A DNA stretch of 64,000 nucleotides from Streptomyces sp. C10-9-1 (GTDB lineage Bacteria > Actinomycetota > Actinomycetes > Streptomycetales > Streptomycetaceae). The notes under the pieces were generated by a model that ran no database searches, had not been told where the DNA came from, and worked only from the letters and a program-made list of their open reading frames with translations. The stretch covers positions 62,001-126,000 of the forward strand of contig NZ_JANHKP010000005.1 in the NCBI RefSeq assembly GCF_024497955.1. Direction: 5' to 3'. Each line of letters opens with the position of its first letter. The stretch's first letter is position 1. The position numbers and the translations under genes were made by a program. This document shows positions 42,208 to 49,865 of this stretch, in pieces.

Positions 42208-43098
42208 ATGGAGATGTCCGTTCCTGGCGTCGACGGGCTGCGAAGGCAGCTCGGCGCCCGCCTGTTCCTGCGGGTCGCCGGTCCCTCGGGCACCGGCAAC
42301 CGGGCCCGGATCCACGGCGCTCCCGGGCCCCGCTGGTTCGCGCCCGAGCGTCCCATCCGGGTCGTGCACGGCGACGCGTCGATGTTCATCGGAGGGCTCA
42401 GCGCCCTGCTGCTCCAGTCGCTTCACCCGCTGGCCATGGCCGCGGTCGCGGCCCACTCCGGGTACCGGGGCGACCCCTGGGGGCGGCTCCAGCGCACCAG
42501 CACCTTCCTCGCCGTCACCACCTACGGCACCGCCGAGGACGCCCAGCGGGCCGTCGACCGGGTGCGGGGCGTGCACCGCCGGGTGCGGGGCACCACGGCC
42601 GCGGGCGAGGCGTACTGGGCGGCGGACCCCCGTCTGCTGGGCTGGGTGCACGCGGCGGAGGCGCAGAGCTTCCTGCGCGCCCACCAGGTGTTCGGGCGCT
42701 GCCCCCTGGACCCCGCGGGCTGCGACGACTACCTCGCCGACACGGCGCGGGTGGCGGCCGCCCTCGGCGTCGTCGACCCACCCCGCGACCGGGGGGAACT
42801 GCGGGCACGGTTGCGGGCGTACCGGCCGCAGCTGCGTGCCACGCCGCAGGCCCGGGAGGCGGCCCGCTTCCTGCTGCTGCGCCCTCCGCTGCCGGCCGCG
42901 GCACGGCCGCCGTACGCGCTGCTGGCGGCCAACGCGATCGCGCTGCTGCCGCCGTGGGCGCGGGAGCTGCTGGGACTGCCGCCGCTGGGCGGTCCCGGGA
43001 TCCGGCTGGCGGGCCACGCGATGACGCGGGCCATCCGCTGGGCGATGGCCCCGCCCCCGGAGGGCGGCGCGGACCGGGCACGGGAGGCGGCAGGGTGA
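42208..43098 (+). CDS. DUF2236 oxygenase MpaB/latex-clearing-like family protein
   Basis: 296 residues, helical. The motif GDASMFIGGLSALLLQSLHPLAMAA (Leu-rich helix with the haem-ligand-type His) and WVHAAEAQSFLRAHQVFG are characteristic of the MpaB/Lcp rubber-oxygenase-related family, which uses b-type haem for oxidative cleavage. This is the short actinomycete form. ATG 42208, or ATG 42214 two codons later. Divergent from the VOC gene. Confidence 0.83.
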   Translation: MEMSVPGVDGLRRQLGARLFLRVAGPSGTGNRARIHGAPGPRWFAPERPIRVVHGDASMFIGGLSALLLQSLHPLAMAAVAAHSGYRGDPWGRLQRTSTFLAVTTYGTAEDAQRAVDRVRGVHRRVRGTTAAGEAYWAADPRLLGWVHAAEAQSFLRAHQVFGRCPLDPAGCDDYLADTARVAAALGVVDPPRDRGELRARLRAYRPQLRATPQAREAARFLLLRPPLPAAARPPYALLAANAIALLPPWARELLGLPPLGGPGIRLAGHAMTRAIRWAMAPPPEGGADRAREAAG

Positions 43099-43310
43099 GC
43101 GGTGCGCGCCGCCTCCGGCCCGGCGCGGACCGCGCGGGAGGGGACGGTGGCCCGGCGGGTCCCTCCGCCCCCCGTGCGGGCCCCGGGGGGCGGGTGCATC
43201 CGCCGGGGACCAGCATGGGGAAGCAGGACGTGTGAGGGTGAGCGCCCCGGGGCCGCGGCCGTGCCGCGGCGCGGCCGCCGGGGGCGCGCACGGGGCCCGA
43301 GGAGGCGCTG

Positions 43311-44879
43311 ATGACGGACACCGCGCAGGACGGCGCGCAGCACTGCCTGGTCACGGGGGCGACCGGCTACATCGGCGGCAGGCTGGTGCCGGAGCTGCTC
43401 GGCGCCGGCCACCGGGTACGCTGCCTGGCCCGCTCGCCCGAGCGGCTGCGGGACCACCGGTGGGCCGGGCAGGCGGAGGTGGTCGGGGGCGACGTCCTCG
43501 ACCCCGGCTCCGTCGGGGAGGCGATGCGCGGGATCGACGTCGCGTACTACCTGGTGCACGCGCTCGGCACGGGCAGCGGCTTCGAGGAGACCGACCGGCG
43601 GGCCGCCCGGATCTTCGCGGAGCAGGCCCGGCTGGCCGGGGTGCGGCGGATCGTCTACCTCGGCGGCCTGACGCCCGAGGGGGTGCCGCGCTCGGAGCTG
43701 TCGGCGCACCTGCGCTCGCGGGCCGAGGTCGGGGACGTCTTCCTGGAGGGGGAGGTGCCCGCGACGGTCCTGCGGGCGGCGGTGATCATCGGCTCGGGCT
43801 CGGCCTCCTTCGAGATGCTGCGGTACCTCACCGAGCGGCTGCCGGTGATGGTCACGCCCAGCTGGGTGCGCACCCGGATCCAGCCGATCAGCGTGCGCGA
43901 CGTGCTGCGCTACCTGGCCGGGTCGGCGGGGATGCCCGACGAGGTGAACCGGGCGTTCGACATCGGCGGACCCGAGGTCATCACGTACCTGACGATGATG
44001 CGCCGCTATGCCGAGGTCGCGGGCCTGCCCAGGCGGCTGATCGTGCCCGTGCCGGTGCTCACCCCCCGGCTGTCGAGCCACTGGGTCGGGCTGGTGACCC
44101 CCGTTCCGCACGCGATCGCCCGTCCGCTGACGGAGTCGCTGCGCCACGAGGTGGTGTGCACCGAACACGACATCGCCGCGTACGTGCCCGACACTCCGGA
44201 CCGGCCGCTGGCGTTCGACGTGGCGCTGCGCCTCGCACTCCAGCGGGTGCGCGAGGCGCAGGTGGCCACCCGCTGGTCGTCCGCGTCGCTGCCGGGCGCC
44301 CCGAGCGACCCCCTGCCGACGGACCCCGACTGGGCGGGCGGCAGCCTCTACACGGACGAGCGCGAGCTGGCGGCCGAGTGCCCGCGGGCGGACCTGTGGC
44401 GCGTGATCGAGGGCATCGGCGGTGAGAACGGCTGGTACTCCTTCCCGCTCGCCTGGGCGGTCCGCGGCTGGATGGACCGCTTCGTCGGAGGCGTGGGGCT
44501 GCGGCGGGGGCGCCGTGACGCACAGCACCTGCGGGTCGGCGACTCGCTGGACTTCTGGCGGGTGGAGGAGATCGTGCCCGGGCGGCTGCTGCGGCTGCGG
44601 GCCGAGATGAGGCTGCCGGGTCTGGCCTGGCTGGAGTTGCGGGCCGAGGACGACGGCCCGGGGCGGTCGCGCTTCCGGCAGCGGGCCGTGTTCCATCCGC
44701 GGGGCCTGCTGGGCCACGCCTACTGGTGGAGCGTGTCGCCCTTCCACTCGGTCGTCTTCGGCGGCATGGCGCGCAACATCGCCGCCAAGGCCGAGCAGGA
44801 CGCGGCCGCCTCCGGTCCCCGCCCGCCCGGCTCAGGGGGACGGGTGGCGGCCGGTGCGGGCGGACGGGCCGGCAGGTGA
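43311..44879 (+). CDS. SDR/NmrA-like NAD(P)-binding protein fused to DUF2867
   Basis: 522 residues. N-terminal Rossmann half: CLVTGATGYIGGRLVPELLG, LARSPERLRD, GGDVLDPGSV, VAYYLVHALGTG; no YxxxK catalytic pair. The C-terminal third (WRVIEGIGGENGWYSFPLAW, DRFVGGVGLRRGRRD, HPRGLLGHAYWWSVSPFHSV) is DUF2867. This fusion is common in actinomycetes beside photolyase genes. AGGAGG precedes the ATG. Its stop overlaps the photolyase GTG start (GTGA), so the two are translationally coupled. Confidence 0.87.
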   Translation: MTDTAQDGAQHCLVTGATGYIGGRLVPELLGAGHRVRCLARSPERLRDHRWAGQAEVVGGDVLDPGSVGEAMRGIDVAYYLVHALGTGSGFEETDRRAARIFAEQARLAGVRRIVYLGGLTPEGVPRSELSAHLRSRAEVGDVFLEGEVPATVLRAAVIIGSGSASFEMLRYLTERLPVMVTPSWVRTRIQPISVRDVLRYLAGSAGMPDEVNRAFDIGGPEVITYLTMMRRYAEVAGLPRRLIVPVPVLTPRLSSHWVGLVTPVPHAIARPLTESLRHEVVCTEHDIAAYVPDTPDRPLAFDVALRLALQRVREAQVATRWSSASLPGAPSDPLPTDPDWAGGSLYTDERELAAECPRADLWRVIEGIGGENGWYSFPLAWAVRGWMDRFVGGVGLRRGRRDAQHLRVGDSLDFWRVEEIVPGRLLRLRAEMRLPGLAWLELRAEDDGPGRSRFRQRAVFHPRGLLGHAYWWSVSPFHSVVFGGMARNIAAKAEQDAAASGPRPPGSGGRVAAGAGGRAGR

Positions 44880-46390
44880 ACCGGCCGCCCGCCCACTGGC
44901 TGTTCGGCGACCAGCTGGGGCCCCGGTTCCTCGCCCCCGGGGACGGCGGCCCCCACCGGGACGCCCCCGTGGTCATGATCGAGTCGAAGGCGGTGTTCCG
45001 GCGGCGGCGCTTCCACCGGGCCAAGGCGCACCTGGTGCTGTCGGCCATGCGCCACCGCGCCGCCGAACTGGGCGACCGGGTCCGCTACGTGCGGGCCGAG
45101 ACCTACCGCGAGGGCCTGCGCGCGGCCGTGGGGCGCGGGCCGCTGACGGTCCGCCATCCCACCTCGCGGACCGCCCTGGGCCTGGTGCAGTCGCTGGAGC
45201 GGGCGCGGGTGCTGCCGCCCGCGGGGTTCCTCGTCCCGCGGGAGGAGTTCACCGCCTGGGCGGACGGGCAGGGCGGCGGGCGGCTGCGCCAGGAGGCGTT
45301 CTACCGGTGGGTGCGCCGACGCCACGACCTGCTGATGGAGGGCGACGGACCCGCGGGCGGACGGTGGAACCGGGACCACGACAACCGGCAGCCCCCGCCG
45401 CGCGGCGCGGCGGAGCTGGGCGCTCCCCCGCCCTACCGCCCCCGCGAGAGCGCCGTGGACGAGGAGGTCCGCCGCGACCTGGACCGCTGGGAGCGCGACG
45501 GGGAGGTGTCCTTCGTGGGACGCGACGGGCCCCGCCTGTTCCCCGCGACACGGCGCGAGGCGCTCGCGGCGCTGCACCGCTTCGTGGAGCACCGGCTGGC
45601 CGGCTTCGGGCCCCACGAGGACGCGATGCTGCACGGCGACCCGGTGATGAGCCACAGCCTGCTGTCGTCCTCGCTCAACCTGGGCCTGCTCGACCCGGCG
45701 GAGTGCGTGGAGGCGGCCGAGGCCGCGTGGCGCGCGGGGCGTGCCCCGCTCAACAGCGTCGAGGGGTTCGTGCGGCAGATCGCGGGCTGGCGGGAGTACG
45801 TCTGGCAGCTGTACTGGTACTTCGGGGAGGACTACCGGGCCGCCAATGCGCTGGGGGCCCGCGGGGCGCTGCCGCGGTGGTGGGAGGAGCTGGACGCGGA
45901 CGCCGTCGCGGCGCGCTGCCTGTCGCGGGTGCTCGCCCAGGTCCGGGACACCGGCTGGACCCACCACATCCCCCGGCTGATGGTGCTCGGCAGCCACGCC
46001 CTCCAGCGCGGCTGGGACCCCGCGGCCGTCACCGGCTGGTTCCACCGGTGCTTCGTCGACGGCTACGACTGGGTGATGCTCCCCAACGTCACGGGCATGT
46101 CCCAGTACGCGGACGGAGGGCGGATGACGACCAAGCCCTACACCTCCGGCGGGGCCTACATCGACCGGATGAGCGATCTGTGCGGCCCGTGCGCCTACCG
46201 GCCGGACCGCAGGGTCGGGGAGGACGCCTGCCCCTTCACCGCCGGGTACTGGGCCTTCGTCCACCGCCACCGCGACCGGCTGGAGCGCAACCCCCGCACC
46301 GCTCAGGCGGCGCGGGGGCTGGGGCGGCTGAAGGACCTGCCGGAGCTGCTGCGGCAGGAGGAGGGGCGGGACGCCGGCGCGGCGCCCTGA
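44876..46390 (+). CDS. Iron-sulfur bacterial cryptochrome/photolyase, (6-4)-type (FeS-BCP/PhrB-like)
   Basis: 504 residues. N-terminal antenna domain begins WLFGDQLGPRFL, and the FAD domain contains NSVEGFVRQIAGWREYV, then THHIPRLMVLGSHAL, and GMSQYADGGRMTTKPYTSGG. Four Cys (348, 436, 439, 452) have spacings of 88, 3 and 13, identical to those I recall for the [4Fe-4S] ligands of Agrobacterium PhrB (350, 438, 441, 454). It should repair (6-4) photoproducts in light or act as a photoreceptor. GTG start from the 4-base overlap with the upstream SDR gene. Confidence 0.9.
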   Translation: MNRPPAHWLFGDQLGPRFLAPGDGGPHRDAPVVMIESKAVFRRRRFHRAKAHLVLSAMRHRAAELGDRVRYVRAETYREGLRAAVGRGPLTVRHPTSRTALGLVQSLERARVLPPAGFLVPREEFTAWADGQGGGRLRQEAFYRWVRRRHDLLMEGDGPAGGRWNRDHDNRQPPPRGAAELGAPPPYRPRESAVDEEVRRDLDRWERDGEVSFVGRDGPRLFPATRREALAALHRFVEHRLAGFGPHEDAMLHGDPVMSHSLLSSSLNLGLLDPAECVEAAEAAWRAGRAPLNSVEGFVRQIAGWREYVWQLYWYFGEDYRAANALGARGALPRWWEELDADAVAARCLSRVLAQVRDTGWTHHIPRLMVLGSHALQRGWDPAAVTGWFHRCFVDGYDWVMLPNVTGMSQYADGGRMTTKPYTSGGAYIDRMSDLCGPCAYRPDRRVGEDACPFTAGYWAFVHRHRDRLERNPRTAQAARGLGRLKDLPELLRQEEGRDAGAAP

Positions 46391-46418
46391 GGGCCGGCGG
46401 GGCGTCCGCCGCCGCAGG

Positions 46419-47135
46419 TCAACGCGCGCGGCGCTCCAGGACGCAGCCCGGGCCGCCGGGGTCGGGCCGCACCAGCTCGGCGTCGCCCGCCAGTGCGTCG
46501 GCCACCGCGGCGACGGCCCGGCCCAGATCGCCGCCGGGCGGCAGCGGTGGCGGGGTCCCGGCCACGGCGCGGTCCACGAGCCCGGTGTCGAGGTGCCCGA
46601 GCCGCGCCTCGACGACCCGCACCCGCCGTCGGCGCTGCTCCGCGCGGGCGGCGGTCAGCCAGGCAGCCAGGGCCGCCTTGGAGGCGCTGTAGTCGGCCAT
46701 GCCCGGCTGCGGGGAGGCCGCGACGACCCCGGTCAGGGCGAGGACGGCGCCCCCTTCGGCGAGCAGGGGCAGCGCGGCGCGCAGCAGGGCGGCGGGAGCG
46801 AGCAGGTTGACCGTCACCAGGTGCTCGGCGTGGGCGTCCGGGAGGGTGTCGGCCGGGCCGAAGGCGACGGCGCCGACGGCGCAGACGACGGCGTCGAGCC
46901 CGCCGAGCCGCTCCGCGGCCCAGGGGGCCAGCGCGGCGCAGCCGTCGAGGTCGTAGGCGTCGAAGACGCGCCGGGGGGTGTCCGGTCCGGTCGCGCCGGC
47001 GACGGTCCCGAGGCGCGCGGCATCCCGGCCGGCGAGCGCCGTCCTGGCTCCGCGCGCCGTCAGTTCCCGGGTAATGCCGTGGCCGATGACGCCCGTGGCG
47101 CCGGCCACCAGGACGCGTGCTCCGGAGAGTTCCAC
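46419..47135 (-). CDS. Short-chain dehydrogenase/reductase
   Basis: 238 residues. Classical SDR: VLVAGATGVIGHGITREL (NAD(P) binding), LAGRDAARL, VVCAVGAVAFG in place of NNAG, VNLLAPAALLR, and active-site YSASKAALAAWL (Tyr about 157, Lys 161). GTG start with GGGAGG upstream. Convergent with the photolyase gene (28-bp gap) and downstream of the FAD oxidoreductase on the same strand, as in other actinomycete photolyase neighbourhoods. Confidence 0.87.
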   Translation of the reverse strand: MELSGARVLVAGATGVIGHGITRELTARGARTALAGRDAARLGTVAGATGPDTPRRVFDAYDLDGCAALAPWAAERLGGLDAVVCAVGAVAFGPADTLPDAHAEHLVTVNLLAPAALLRAALPLLAEGGAVLALTGVVAASPQPGMADYSASKAALAAWLTAARAEQRRRRVRVVEARLGHLDTGLVDRAVAGTPPPLPPGGDLGRAVAAVADALAGDAELVRPDPGGPGCVLERRAR

Positions 47136-47254
47136 GGTTCCTCCCGTTCCAGCGGGGCCGCGGGGCCCGTCGCCCCGCGGGACGGCCCCCGCTACCGTTT
47201 CCGGCCCGGTCGGGCCACCGGATGCATCGGCGGCGGGCGGGGATCGGGCCCGCC

Positions 47255-48508
47255 TCAGGCCGTGCCGCCGCGGGACAGGTCGGCGAGGACCTCGCGGGCG
47301 GCCCGCGCGCCGGACGCCAGCGCCCCCTGGACGGAGCCGGTGGCGCGATGGTCCCCGCAGACGTAGCGGCCCGGCGAGACGCGGGTCCCCCGGCTGAGGG
47401 GCCAGGGAGGGGGCATCGCGGGCAGGGCGTCCTCGACCGTGCAGGCGGCCAGGAGCTCCCAGCGCCCGGTGTCGGCCCCGTATGCCTCGGACAGGGCCCC
47501 GCGCACCTGCCCCTCCCGGCCGGGACGGTCGCCGCCGAGGACCGAGGTCGACACGAGGGGGACCCCGCGGGGGGCGTATCCGGGGACGACGCGGCTGAGC
47601 ACGCAGCTGTTGAGGAAGCGGCCCTCGGCGTCCACGAGCAGCGTGGGCTCGTCCAGCGGCGGGGCGTCAGCGGTGTGGTAGTAGGTGGTGACCGTGCGGG
47701 TACCGGGCACGTCGAGCCCGTCGAGCAGCCTGGCGGCCTCGCGGGGGCCCGTCGCCACGACCACGGCGCGTGCCGTGAGCTCGCCCCCGCCGTCCAGCAG
47801 GGCCCCGTCCGGGGTCAGCCGGGCGACCGGTGCCCCGTAGCGCACGGTGCCGGGCGGCAGGGCCCGGGCGAGCTGCGCGGGCACGGAGCCGATGCCCTCC
47901 GCGGGCAGGCAGAGGCTCCCGCGGACGAGGCTGCGCCACACCAGGTGGAAGACGCGGGACGAGGTCTCCAGCCCGTCCTCCAGGAACACGCCCGACAGGA
48001 ACGGCCGCAGCAGGGTGTCCACGGTGTGCTCGGAGACGCCCGCCTCCGCGAGGGCGGTGCGCGTGGTGCGCTCGGGGCGCCGCTTGAGCAGCGGGGCGGG
48101 CAGCAGCGTGTCGGCCGCGGTGAGCCGCCCGAGTGCGAGCAGGTCGCGGGCGGGCGCGAGGCGTCCCGGGCGCAGGGCCCCGGCCTCCCGGGGGCGGCGG
48201 CTGGGGTCCACGACGCGCACGAGGCCTCCGTCGCGGTGGACCAGCAGCCCGGGCGTGAAGGGGTGCAGGCGCAGCGCGCGCAGGTCGAGCCGGCGCCGGA
48301 CCTGGGGGTAGGAGGTGTTGAACACCTGGAACCCGCGGTCGAGCAGGAAGCCGTCGCGCCGGTCCGTGCGCATCCGCCCCCCGGCGGCGTCGGACGCCTC
48401 GACGATGCTGACGGTCCGTCCCTCCGCGGCGAGGTCCCGGGCGCAGGCGAGGCCCGCGAGGCCGGCGCCGACGACGAGGACGTCGACGGGGTGGTGGGTC
48501 GTGTGCAC
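47255..48508 (-). CDS. NAD(P)/FAD-dependent oxidoreductase (amine-oxidase/carotenoid-desaturase-like)
   Basis: 417 residues. FAD dinucleotide motif VLVVGAGLAGLACARDLAAEG and IVEASDAAGGRMRTDR at the N-terminus; FLLDRGFQVFNTSYPQVRR is typical of this actinomycete family; C-terminal GRYVCGDHRATGSVQGALAS contacts the flavin. Its substrate is unknown; relatives occur with carotenoid and photolyase genes. GTG 48508 follows GAGGAGGGG and removes a long Arg/Pro-rich spurious extension. Confidence 0.85.
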   Translation of the reverse strand: MHTTHHPVDVLVVGAGLAGLACARDLAAEGRTVSIVEASDAAGGRMRTDRRDGFLLDRGFQVFNTSYPQVRRRLDLRALRLHPFTPGLLVHRDGGLVRVVDPSRRPREAGALRPGRLAPARDLLALGRLTAADTLLPAPLLKRRPERTTRTALAEAGVSEHTVDTLLRPFLSGVFLEDGLETSSRVFHLVWRSLVRGSLCLPAEGIGSVPAQLARALPPGTVRYGAPVARLTPDGALLDGGGELTARAVVVATGPREAARLLDGLDVPGTRTVTTYYHTADAPPLDEPTLLVDAEGRFLNSCVLSRVVPGYAPRGVPLVSTSVLGGDRPGREGQVRGALSEAYGADTGRWELLAACTVEDALPAMPPPWPLSRGTRVSPGRYVCGDHRATGSVQGALASGARAAREVLADLSRGGTA

Positions 48509-48783
48509 GGGGCTGCCCCTCCTCCTGCGCCGTGCGGCCACGGCGCCTCGCATCCGCCCGCATGGTCGCACGGCGGGCGGTCCGCCGCGGGGCGGCGGCC
48601 GCCCGGCGGGGCGAACACGACCCGTGCGGATGACACTTCCCGCTCCGCCGTGCCGGGGCCGGGCGCCGCCGTACCGCGGGCCGGCGCGGCGGGAAGGGTG
48701 CGGGATGGGGCAGGATCTTCCGCGGCGCCCCGGTGCGGGGTGCCGCTCACGGGCGCGGTGCCCGGCGGCGAAGGGAGCGGGCG

Positions 48784-49098
48784 TTGGCCGAGTGGCGTGT
48801 GGCCCCGGACGGGGGGCGGCCCGAGGGGAGGTCCTGCGCGCATCTGGAGACCGCGGCACCGCGAGGGGCCCTCTCCGTACCGGGCGGCTGTGCGCAGTGC
48901 GTCGCCCGGGGCCGGCGCTGGGTCCATCTGCGGGAGTGCCTGACGTGCGGTCACATCGGCTGCTGCGACAGCTCGCCGGGGCAGCACGCCTGGGCGCACG
49001 CCCGGGAGGCGGGACACCCCGTGGCGGCGTCGTTCGAGAAGGGCGAGCACTGGGCCTGGTGCTATGTCGACGAGGTGTTCCTCCTGCCCCTCACCTGA
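48784..49098 (+). CDS. UBP-type zinc-finger domain protein
   Basis: 104 residues. Zinc-ligand pattern: CAHLETAA...CAQC, ECLTCGHIGCCDSS, and HAWAHAREAGHPVAASFEKGEHWAWC (quoted by its His positions), the ZnF-UBP fold best known from eukaryotic ubiquitin-binding proteins and also frequent in actinomycetes as stand-alone proteins. TTG 48784 after AAGGGAG is the best start; GTG 48799 is an alternative. Role in bacteria unknown. Confidence 0.85.
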   Translation: MAEWRVAPDGGRPEGRSCAHLETAAPRGALSVPGGCAQCVARGRRWVHLRECLTCGHIGCCDSSPGQHAWAHAREAGHPVAASFEKGEHWAWCYVDEVFLLPLT

Positions 49099-49215
49099 GC
49101 CGCCGAACACGCCCGTGCCGGGCCTTCTGTGCCGCCCGCCCCGGCGGGACGCGGCGCGGGACGCCCGGTGCGCTGCGCCGCGCCGCGGCGTCCGGGTGCT
49201 CGATAGGGTGAGGGC

Positions 49216-49707
49216 GTGGCAACGACGAGGAATGAGCAGCCTGCGGACACCCCTCCGCAGGTCCAGGGGTTCGAGCTGCCCGCCTTCGCCGTGCAGCTGC
49301 GCAGGCTGACCGGCGAGATCAACAGGTTCGCCCACGAGTTCGCCTCGGACCAGGGCCTGCATGCCACGGACGTCCAGGCCCTCGCCGCGATCATGGACGC
49401 CGAGAGCCCGCTGACGCCCGGCCGGCTGCGCGAGCACCTCGGCCTGACCTCCGGCGCGGTCACCGCCTGCCTCGACCGGCTGGAGCGGGCCGGTCACATC
49501 CGGCGCGCCCGGGAGAGCTCCGACCGGCGCGTCGTGCACCTGCACTTCCTGCCCGACGCCCGGGCGACGGCCCGGGCCCACTTCCTGCCGCTGGCCCGGG
49601 CCACCGCACGCGCCCAGGAGGGGTTCACGCCGGAGGAGCTGACGATCGCCCTGCGCTTCGTGGGCGCGATGGGCGACGAGCTGGAGCGTCTGAACCGCAG
49701 GCCCTGA
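49216..49707 (+). CDS. MarR-family regulator with internal 12-residue tandem duplication
   Basis: 163 residues. Winged helix: LHATDVQALAAIMDAESPLT, then PGRLREHLGLTSGAVTACLD with GHIRRARESSDRRVVHLHFL as wing. Directly after it, HFLPDARATARA is followed by HFLPLARATARA, a tandem duplication within the helix leading to the dimer domain. GTG start with a GAG-rich site upstream. It precedes an MMPL exporter gene by 158 bp; the palindrome between them is a probable operator, so it likely represses the exporter. Confidence 0.87.
   Translation: MATTRNEQPADTPPQVQGFELPAFAVQLRRLTGEINRFAHEFASDQGLHATDVQALAAIMDAESPLTPGRLREHLGLTSGAVTACLDRLERAGHIRRARESSDRRVVHLHFLPDARATARAHFLPLARATARAQEGFTPEELTIALRFVGAMGDELERLNRRP
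49543..49614 (+). repeat. Two 36-bp tandem units inside the MarR gene
   Basis: Units 49543-49578 and 49579-49614 encode HFLPDARATARA and HFLPLARATARA; 11 of 12 residues match, whereas the DNA has diverged at third positions (for example GCGACGGCC against GCCACCGCA), so the duplication is not recent or is kept by selection. Confidence 0.85.
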
Positions 49708-49805
49708 GGGCCGCCTGACGGGACACCGCCCGTCCGCATCCGATCGCCGCCCGGCGGGCGAAGAGACCGGTAAGCGAGCCCTTCGCGCGGGCCCTGGTGA
49801 CAAGA

Positions 49806-49824
49806 TATCTCGATCATTGAGATA
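49806..49824. promoter_or_regulatory. MarR-type operator upstream of the MMPL exporter
   Basis: TATCTC (49806-49811) and GAGATA (49819-49824) are perfect inverted arms separated by 7 bases in an AT-rich island 42 bases before the exporter ATG. This layout is typical of MarR-regulated efflux genes. Confidence 0.75.
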
Positions 49825-49865
49825 CATTGCCGTCGAAGGATCTCGTCCCCGTCCCTGGGAGTGCC

